In this document: positions 56,171-64,000 of the stretch, piece after piece | How the letters are laid out: each line of letters opens with the position of its first letter | Numbering within the stretch: position 1 is the first letter of the stretch | Origin: Sabellastarte sp. h YS-2021 | Lineage: Eukaryota > Annelida > Polychaeta > Sabellida > Sabellidae | Reading direction: 5' to 3' | DNA length: 64,000 nt | NCBI GenBank assembly: GCA_964017235.1 | Contig: OZ024928.1 | Location: 5,103,164-5,167,163 of the forward strand | The notes under the pieces: model-generated | Databases searched by the model: none | Seen by the model: the letters and a program-made list of their open reading frames with translations, nothing else | Told to the model about the DNA's origin: nothing | Program-made: the position numbers and the translations under genes

Positions 56171-59100
56171 ACTCTTTATTTAACAAGTGTAAATTTCCTT
56201 TTAAAGAAACATACTTTTACATAGGTGTAAAATATAGATGTATTTTACATGAACATGTATAATACTAATTTACCTTTAGAATGATTTTACGCAATTTCTA
56301 CATGAAACCAGCCTCCCCAAATTGGACTTTCACAAAACAACTTTCAGCAATGATAATTGTAATGTTATTGTTCCTAACGGGCTGATCTGTAAATTCATTG
56401 TCTATTTCATTTTAAGCAAATTTAAGGTTTCGCCAAATTACCTAGCCAAGCAACAGTTTGCTCTGGTGAAGTTAATTGCTTGCCCAAAATACTTGGGGTC
56501 CCAATATCCGCCAGTTTGTATTTTCTGCTGAAACACAGTATATAGGTCTCCATTTTATAGAGGAACACATGAATACTCTCCCACAATACAGAAACTGAGT
56601 TTTCTTCAGATTGATAGTACTAGCGATCATAAAGGTCTAATGTATGGTACCTAGAATTAAAAGATATTGCACAATGTCCACAACAAGTTACTAGAAAGAA
56701 CCATTTTAACTTCTTCTTTGACTAAAAATTGATGTTTAAAACTTTCGTATACACTAGAACCACTACCATTGATCGGCAACTTTTACTGCATACATTATTG
56801 CCACATAAGATTGATTAAAAAAATTTATTCCACCTGTCAAATAGCTCTTACTATATTCTGGCACTTGAGTGGATAGCCTTGAGACCCAAAAGAATTAGAT
56901 TTGTAATCGAATATAGTCTTGGTCTTTTTGGTATTAACATTCTTAGCATAAAGGATTAGCATATACCATATATTGAGTGTAATTTACAAATTAAACTTTC
57001 AATTGGTAAGTCCATTCGAAAGCACTTATAACTTCATCAGAAGTCAATAAGGATATCCACATTTACTCCCTCATCTTCATTGGCTATTATTTGTTTGTGA
57101 CTACCACCGTCTCTCCCTAAAGAGGGAAGCCAAAGGTAACCATGTCTGTCTCTCTGTGCACATCACTGTTACACTATATTTCAGATCTGTGTCAAAAGTT
57201 GGGGCCTACCTGTGCCTCAATCCTCCTCAAAGGTGATTCACATCCAGATCCAGTTTCCAAATTCTTTTTCCTAATTTTGTACTTATTGTACAGAAGACTA
57301 CGTAGAAAAGACAAGGAAGGTGTGTAGTGAGGCCATTGAATGCAAACCGATTTAAATGGGGAAAATGGAAAGAGAAGGTGATGTTTTCTTTTCAATTTTT
57401 AAAGAATTCAAGCAAAGATGTCAAACCAGGGTTGTGCATTTTCAGACAATGCTTGTTTTTATTAAAACTCCCAAACAATGGAATGATATAAAGCTCCAGA
57501 GGAAATAGTAATACCTGTAAGTAATATTTGTGATTTAATATGGCTCAGTGAGTCATCAGCTGAAATAGAAGATATGTTAATAATAAATCTATACTGTGCA
57601 ACTTAATTGTAGATATATGTTTGTGCTATCATTTATACTGTATGTTAAAAATTAAATACTAAATCTTTATTCTGTGCCATAATGTACACATGTCAGTTAG
57701 AAGTTGGCCCACTGGTGCTTAAGTGACAAAAGATGGTGACTGATGGTGGGAAGTCCCTCTGTATCCTATTTTTAGTGTAGTGACATATTTTGGTAACAGA
57801 GTTTGGCCATGCTATTATTAAAATCAAAATTTTACCCAGATTCTTATTATTGCTTGAGAAGGCTTTGGCATATTTGATTTGGTCTTCATATCCGTTGTAT
57901 GTAGTGCAACAAGTGTAACATTTATTAGTATTAAAATAAAATATAAATTCCGCTTTGCTTCCTTGGCTTGTGTTAATGCTTGGGGAATGAATACCTGTCG
58001 TCATAATTCATATATGATTTATTCTGAACATTTAAATATGTGGCAAATAATTGCTGGTACAGTAATAAATGTTTTATCTGTCTTAAGGTATTTAACTCCA
58101 AAATTTGATGTTGGAAGAAATAGTGAATAGAAAACAATACTTTGTGATCTAATCACAATATCAATATAACAGTGCATCATGTCACTGTTAAACCATGTTA
58201 CGGTTTATGAAGTGATTGAGTACCAACCTATTGTAAATATGACCAGTTCAAAGATAATAACTTGTTAATGGAATAGTCAAGTAACATTTTATTAGTTGAC
58301 AATGTTAATTTTTCTGAATCCGTTTGGGGGCTAAACAATTGTTCTCATACAGGTGAGTTTTTGATGAAAATCCCTTAGCATACCACTTATGGAATAAGTT
58401 ATATTGTGTACCTAATGAATGTAAAAAGTTTTATACAATAAGATAACAGTCGATAAATCTGGTGGCCCATTCAGGGCTTAAAGAACATAAAAATATGTTC
58501 TTTGCTAAGAAACACAATGTAACTATAGTTACAGCAGTATCACAGCATCTTGCCATGAACAAGTCACCTTGATAAAGATATGGGTTTCTCAATATTGGAA
58601 TGCTGTTCTCTCCACCACAAAGCAAGAGGATATGAGCAGACGAAAAGGTAGAAGAAGTTGTAGATGTGGAATATTGGAACCCTACATCTTGTCGAAATTA
58701 ACCAATTTATTTTGCAGTCTGTATTTGGTACTTGTTACACACTCAGAATGCTATTGTTATTTTAAAAAGATAATGCTTTTTAAATATTTTATAACTGGAA
58801 TATACTTATAAGCTAGACATTAAACAATACCTACAAAAATTATTAAAATGCAAAATGTTGATTAAAATCATAAATGTAGGGAAAATATTTTGACAGCTCA
58901 AATTAAGTTCAGTGCTTAAGTGATGTAACTGCTTCGTCATATAAATGTCCTTATATTTGCTGTGGAATACTATGTAAATATGCAGTAGTTACATAAAAGG
59001 TTATTGTACCGAGTACTTTTAGCATATTGGAACATCAAATTATCGATTATTTTCTACACTCTGCACTGATTGTTACATGTAATACAATGGTCAGGCCAAG

Positions 59101-59288
59101 GTTATATTCATTCCTTCCAGCTTGGAAAAGAAGTCTTGAATCATAAATCACTGAAACATCTTTCAGTCAAACAGTTTGCAGTGGGGGAACTTTTTGCCAG
59201 TAACTGAAAGTGTGGGAAATCAAAATATGATATGTCACTGGAGCATGAAAGGTAAGACATTTAGAAGAAGATCTATGTAGTGTACTGG
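56171..59288. other. non-coding; copy 2 of the segmental duplication flank
   Basis: No gene is recognised. From about 56.92 kb it is collinear with 26.93 kb onward. The SINE found at 27956 in copy 1 has no counterpart here. Confidence 0.6.
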
Positions 59289-59859
59289 TCGTATCCGATA
59301 ATTTCTCTCACATGACGTCTCAGTTATGGTAGCAAATACACTGGTTAGTAGTCGACTGGATTATTACACTTCTCTGTTTGGCAGTATGTCGTCCAAGAAT
59401 ATCACAAGGCTTCAAAATATCCAAAATTGTTTGGTATGCTTTGTCTCTGGTGCATCTAGATTTTTTTATATCACTCCAACTTTAAAGTCTCTCCACTTTC
59501 TTCCTGTTAAACAACGAATCATTTTCAAAACCCTGTTACTGGTTTATAAGTTCCTTACCGATGGCAAGCCAAAATACTTTAGCCCATATTTGTCCTTATA
59601 TACATCTGCTGTTAAAACAAGACGTAGTAATCCAGAAAAGATGTTTCTTAAAGTCCCCTTCTATAGTTCCACAGTTCATAAAACCTATCTGTTTCAGAAG
59701 TCTTTTCCTCCTTAGGTTTCCTTACTACAGAACACCGATGATCCCCTGGTGATGACCACTGTTATGGTTTACGACTAATGATTTATGCATTATGATTTGG
59801 ATGGTGTGCCTTAGAATCCACGAGCTCGGAGATTAAGCACATGGATACCTGATACCTGG
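59289..59859 (+). mobile_element. 5'-truncated CR1-like LINE with internal deletion
   Basis: The coding part is 59326-59715 (SSRLDYYTSLFGSM, YITPTLKSLHFLPVK, LLVYKFLTDGKPKYF), where PFYSSTVHK joins directly to TYLFQKSFPP. It therefore lacks about 40 residues present in the 49-kb LINE, in frame. The 3' end has CCTTAGAATCC, GATTAAGCAC and a GATACCT-type tail. The paralogous site in copy 1 (near 30.36 kb) has no LINE, so insertion followed the duplication. Confidence 0.8.
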
Positions 59860-62137
59860 TTTTTAGACTCTGTCAATGGTGTTTGTGATTATTTGGTACA
59901 ATCAATCTCGTCACAAATAAACTGATAATAGCTAATACTTTTTATTTAGCAACTAAAGCATAATGTAGTGTCTATTCATATAGTTGTATATTTTAACATC
60001 AGCTTTCAATGACTTTCTATATCTTTCACAAGAATGAATCTTTTCACTTGAAATTGTTTTTAAATAAACAAACCATCTGGTGAATATTTAAGCTGCCAAC
60101 AAAACATAATTTCTAATACAATTGTGTATTTTGTCCATATTTATAAAATCTAGTAATAGTAATAGTTTTAATACAGTGATATCTATGGATACAGACATTA
60201 TAATAAGTAAGCATTTTAATCACAATTCTGACTATGCCAGAGAACAGCACTCTTAATTATCAAAATAGTTGTAATCAGTGCATTACGTTGGATCTTAAAC
60301 TGTTATTATTATGATTATTTATTATTTTTATACAGATACAGAGTATATACAAGATATTTTAATTTGAACAAAAATGCACACACACACACGTATATATACA
60401 ATGCATTAGAAGTAGATACTTCACAAATTGTCAATTCAATACAGTGTTCAGAAACCAATGTATATATATTAAATGAGTTCTTAAGCTTATTCACTGTTAA
60501 TCTATTCACACTTAAGGCCTCCCTGCACTGCTCCATGCTGTTATCAATACGTATTTGAATTTTGGTTCAAGGACTTGTCCTTGTAGTTCAATAAATTCAC
60601 CTCCTATGTGAGTAGTGCTCATTTAAAATGAGCCACCCCATAAAACAATAATTCCTCCCCCTTCACACTTCCAGAATGCACATACGTATGAATTAGTTCA
60701 GCCTGTGACATCTTATGGCAGGCGTTTCAAACATTTCAACAAATTCTGGCACATGCTGAAAATGCTTTCCTTTTTTTCAGAAATGCATCTTACTGAAACA
60801 GGGATCCAGACTTCTTAAACTTTATGCATACTACCAAAAAGACAAAATGCATCAAACCAGAAACAAGCTCTAACAAATATTTTCCACTGATATATAGCTC
60901 ATGAGGCCAGCATGGAAGAGTGTGGTCTAGGTATTAAGATTGTGATCATAACATACATAATGTAACCTGTTGCAAAACAACTTATTGATCGTCAACATTA
61001 TTAGATAATGTGTGGTAATATAGAACCTTTATAAATCTAGTGCTACACTGAAACTATAGGTTATGCGGTTCACTTGAGATGAGGAAAGGTTAATACTCAA
61101 TTCCTTTGTTTTGGTATAAGTATTGTTTAGCCTGCCAACATCACCAAAATTTTGTAACTACATTAACAGAAACAACCTGTAGTTCCTCTGTGAGTAGCTT
61201 CTCCTGAGAATTTTAGCATTCATATCAGAATAATATATATTTCACAAGAAATTTTAACTCTACTTTACGGACAAAAGTGAATTATCAGTAACCTCCAATA
61301 TATCTATTTCATGAATGCTCTTTTGATAAATATAATATCTTATTTCCAAATCTTTAAATCCCATTATGGCATCCTTTGAAGTCTTAACTGAAACTTTCTT
61401 TAAACAACAAAAATGATATTGTGATACTGTACAATTATACTGACTTGCTCTTACATTTACTCCAGATTCCAGAGCAGACTGATCACTTAGTAAGTTTAAC
61501 ATAACAATACACTGAAGACATGTCTATTACAGTTCGAGCTTTTAAAATTCAAAAATGGGCCAAAAGAACCTACCACAGAAAATAAACCTAACTTTTAAAC
61601 TATAAGCCGGGATAAGAAGTAATATTAAGCCTCACTGTTAGCAAGATAAATAACCTCCATAAATAAGCTTGTCCCTGTTATTGAATGCGAAATTGAACAC
61701 TGCATGCAACATTGAATTCTACAGGCAAATTTTGATCTTACAGTTAATTATGAGTGATAGAATCTGAATTACTGAAAGAAGCATTTAAATCCCTTTATTA
61801 GATAAATTCAATAAGTACAGGCTCTAATCTCACATGACTTGAAGAGCTGAGCCCAAGCCAACTGACTAAATGCCAAACTTGTTGGGCAGAACTCAGTCAC
61901 AGTTATGGAACTACGAGAGGCTGACAGAACTTCAAAGAACACCCATCGTAATTATGCATTTGAAGCCATAATGATACTGAACAATTATAACACTGCTCAT
62001 GATGCTTTTTGTCTTTTATATTCTTCCTTGACTTTTGAAGACAGTAAGTGCACTCAGATCAGATTCTATCACTTATCATTCCGTAAACATAGTTTTTTTC
62101 TATTTGTTTTTGTTAACAAATTTATGTCTGAAGCAGT
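59860..62137. other. non-coding 3' flank of gene C
   Basis: This is collinear with 30.4-32.4 kb. It contains a short (AC)n at about 60377-60390. No gene is supported. Confidence 0.5.
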
Positions 62138-64000
62138 TTATGGTATTGCTATGACCTGTGAAAAAGTTTGTGTACATTGGTTTGTGTATATCATTGCTTT
62201 ACTTTTTAGCTTTTCCTTCAATTCTGGTGAGATTACATCAAACCAATCAAAGTCATGTATGTGGCACTCAGTCACATGGTCCTGTGTGGATATCTCCTCT
62301 AGCAGTGTAATCAGTGAATCTTCTACATTATCAAGTCTTACGCATAATGATTGCAGTGATTTAAGGTACTGTAGTGCACTGCACAACACTTCACCTGTTA
62401 CATCAATGCCATCAGACAGTTTGATCTGCAGCTTGAGAACTTTCAGACTGGTGAGTGTTTTCAATGCATCTGTTATGTCACAGACTGCATCGGCATTCCT
62501 GAGAATGAGTTCGCAGTGATTCAGTGTCTTACAGCTGGACTGTAATACTGTACATACTGCTGGCATTACAGGCAAAGGAAGTTCACCCAAGATATCCTGC
62601 AATGTGAGATTTTGTAATTTAGACCAGGTTAACTCATTTACATGTGAGTCACTGAGTGCAGAGAGTATGTTAACATTATGTAGCATCAGTTTAGTGAGAC
62701 CTGACTGCTTTAACAGACACTCCACATGTGTCTGTGGCAGCTGACATGAGTGTGAGCAGCTCAGAAGTACAAAGGCAGTTAGAGAGGTACTAATCTGCCT
62801 GTCAGATTTAGCATGACTGGTGTAAGGTATATAGGGATTGGAAGCTATAATTAAAGCTTTGAGGTGAGGAAAAGTGCGTAGTAGTGCAGGGAGGTCCACG
62901 TGGGATGTACCAGCTTGCACATACACTATATGCACATCAGGTATGCAGAATGGACTGAGTAACTCAGTCTGCAGTTGATCCAGGCACAATTTTATAGGGG
63001 ACCTTAGGCTGGACATAGGGTTAAATGTCACAGTATTGAAGTCTTTATGATCAAATAACACAGGATCTGGGTCTGCTTGATCAGTGGTTTCAAGATTACA
63101 GGACACAATGTCGGAAGTGGCAGATTCTGAAGACCCAAGGCCAGGGGAAACAGCATTGCAGGACTCAGTGACAGATGTCACAGATTCAGATGACACAGCA
63201 TTCAGGAACTCTGTGACAGATGTTAAAGACTCAGATGTCAATGCATCAGGGAACTCACTGCCTGTTTCCATGATCTCGGAGGGCACAGTATCAGGGGATT
63301 TAGTGATAGATGTAACAGGCTCAGATGACACAGTATCATGGGTGTCAGCTACAGTGGTCACAATTTCAGGAGACACAGCATCTGGGGACATAGTGGCAGA
63401 GATCCCATCCTCGGACAACACAGCATTTGGGGACTCAGGGACAAACTTTACAGACTCAGATGTCAAGGCATCAGGTAGCTCACTGACAGATAAGTCAGGC
63501 TCAGGTGACGCAGTAATAGGGGATCCAGTGACAGAAATCGGAGACACAGAGGACACAACTTTGGGAGACTCAGTGTCTGAGGTCACAGGCTCAGAAGACA
63601 CAGCCTTTGGAGACTCAGTAACTGAAGTGACAGAACCAGGTGACACAGGATCAGGAGACTTGGTAGCTAAAGTTGCAAGCTCAACAGGAGCATTGGGTGC
63701 CTTAGTAACTAAAGTCATAAGCTCAGAGGACACAGCATTTTGAGTCACACTAAGTGAAATATCAGTAAGTGAAATGCCTGCATCACTGGCAGACTCAATT
63801 ATCAAAGTCCCAGGCTCAGACGGAACATGCTCACAAGTCACATCAACACGAGTCTTGTACTTAGTACTCTGTCCAGTATTGGATAACTCAATAACAGACC
63901 TCACAGACACAGGGTCAAAAGCCAAAGGAAGTTGAATATGCATTCCAAATCTACATCTAGTTTTGGGGGCCTTAGGAGTTTCAATCTGATACACAGTACT
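62138..64000 (-). CDS. NACHT-family NLR-like gene C, 3' part, runs off window
   Basis: A continuous frame of about 620 codons runs from the window edge to a stop at 62138. It matches gene B from just after its helical domain: VYQIETPKAP (gene B has VYQIHIPESS), a diverged array of 15-residue units (about 63742-63121), then the leucine-rich C-terminal region LCLDQLQTELLSPFCIPDV ... LLKQSGLTKLMLHNVNILSALSDS ... LTSLKVLKLQIKLSDGIDVTGEVL. It ends with an extra 15 or so residues (QCTQTFSQVIAIP) not in gene B. The CARD exon and NACHT domain should lie to the right of the window, if present. No lesion is seen in the visible part. Confidence 0.83.
   Translation of the reverse strand, partial: STVYQIETPKAPKTRCRFGMHIQLPLAFDPVSVRSVIELSNTGQSTKYKTRVDVTCEHVPSEPGTLIIESASDAGISLTDISLSVTQNAVSSELMTLVTKAPNAPVELATLATKSPDPVSPGSVTSVTESPKAVSSEPVTSDTESPKVVSSVSPISVTGSPITASPEPDLSVSELPDALTSESVKFVPESPNAVLSEDGISATMSPDAVSPEIVTTVADTHDTVSSEPVTSITKSPDTVPSEIMETGSEFPDALTSESLTSVTEFLNAVSSESVTSVTESCNAVSPGLGSSESATSDIVSCNLETTDQADPDPVLFDHKDFNTVTFNPMSSLRSPIKLCLDQLQTELLSPFCIPDVHIVYVQAGTSHVDLPALLRTFPHLKALIIASNPYIPYTSHAKSDRQISTSLTAFVLLSCSHSCQLPQTHVECLLKQSGLTKLMLHNVNILSALSDSHVNELTWSKLQNLTLQDILGELPLPVMPAVCTVLQSSCKTLNHCELILRNADAVCDITDALKTLTSLKVLKLQIKLSDGIDVTGEVLCSALQYLKSLQSLCVRLDNVEDSLITLLEEISTQDHVTECHIHDFDWFDVISPELKEKLKSKAMIYTNQCTQTFSQVIAIP
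63121..63742 (-). repeat. coding 15-residue repeat array in gene C, diverged
   Basis: About 12 to 14 units such as SPKAVSSEPVTSDTE, THDTVSSEPVTSITK and FLNAVSSESVTSVTE. They keep the 45-bp period but are far less alike than the gene B units, and no 180-bp higher-order period is visible. Confidence 0.88.

Larger units (their letters stand above)
56920..64000 (-). repeat. segmental duplication, copy 2 (gene C side)
   Basis: This is the partner of 26925-34280. Matching blocks include the GATTAATATA region, ATATATGATTTATTCT (58010), TTTAGCAACTAAAGCATA (59948), TGATCGTCAACATTATTAGATAATG (60985) and the whole gene C 3' end. It is truncated by the window edge. Confidence 0.75.

Overview
The window is eukaryotic nuclear DNA, AT-rich and low in gene density. 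It has introns, a tRNA-derived SINE with target-site duplications, and many retrotransposons and DNA transposons. The mix of DIRS-type tyrosine-recombinase retroelements, CR1/Jockey-like LINEs, PIF/Harbinger elements, an (AAAT)n-tailed SINE and expanded CARD-NACHT receptors fits an invertebrate deuterostome or lophotrochozoan. A mollusc, probably a bivalve, is my best guess, but the sequence itself does not settle the species.

Layout. 0-13.3 kb is a nest of DIRS-order elements: one on the minus strand bounded by 191-bp direct repeats (849-6451), a second internally deleted one on the minus strand (7991-11103), and an old reverse-transcriptase relic on the plus strand (about 12.43-13.26 kb). 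14.7-16.4 kb is a 5'-truncated LINE. 17.9-21.5 kb is a complete two-exon CARD-NACHT gene (gene A). 23.2-26.6 kb holds a broken Harbinger accessory gene and an inverted-repeat element built of GGCCCC/CAAATCGG motifs. 27-32 kb is non-coding with a SINE and a palindromic MITE. 32.4-37.2 kb is a second CARD-NACHT gene (gene B) carrying a 17-unit 15-residue repeat. 37.5-39.1 kb is a LINE interrupted by a 799-bp AAACGTTT-rich transposon. 40-44 kb has SINE relics and little else. 45.4-48.7 kb is a PIF/Harbinger relic with convergent MADF-type and DDE transposase genes. 49-50.8 kb and 53.6-56.2 kb are LINEs. 53.0-53.3 kb is a tyrosine recombinase relic. 59.3-59.9 kb is a LINE fragment. 62.1 kb to the window end is the 3' part of a third NACHT-family paralogue (gene C), which runs off the edge.

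How it fits together. The only convincing host genes are the three NLR-like genes, all on the minus strand. Genes A and B share the same plan: a death-fold (CARD-like) exon, a phase-1 intron, then one long exon with a linker, NACHT ATPase, helical domain and degenerate leucine-rich C-terminus. Genes B and C also carry a Ser/Pro/Val-rich 15-residue tandem array between the helical domain and the C-terminal region, which gene A lacks. Gene B with its 3' flank (26.8-34.3 kb) is collinear with gene C and its 3' flank (56.9-64.0 kb) at an offset of roughly 29-30 kb, so B and C are products of a tandem segmental duplication. Later insertions (SINE, LINE) distinguish the copies. This looks like an expanding, repeat-diversifying innate immune receptor cluster embedded in transposon-rich DNA.
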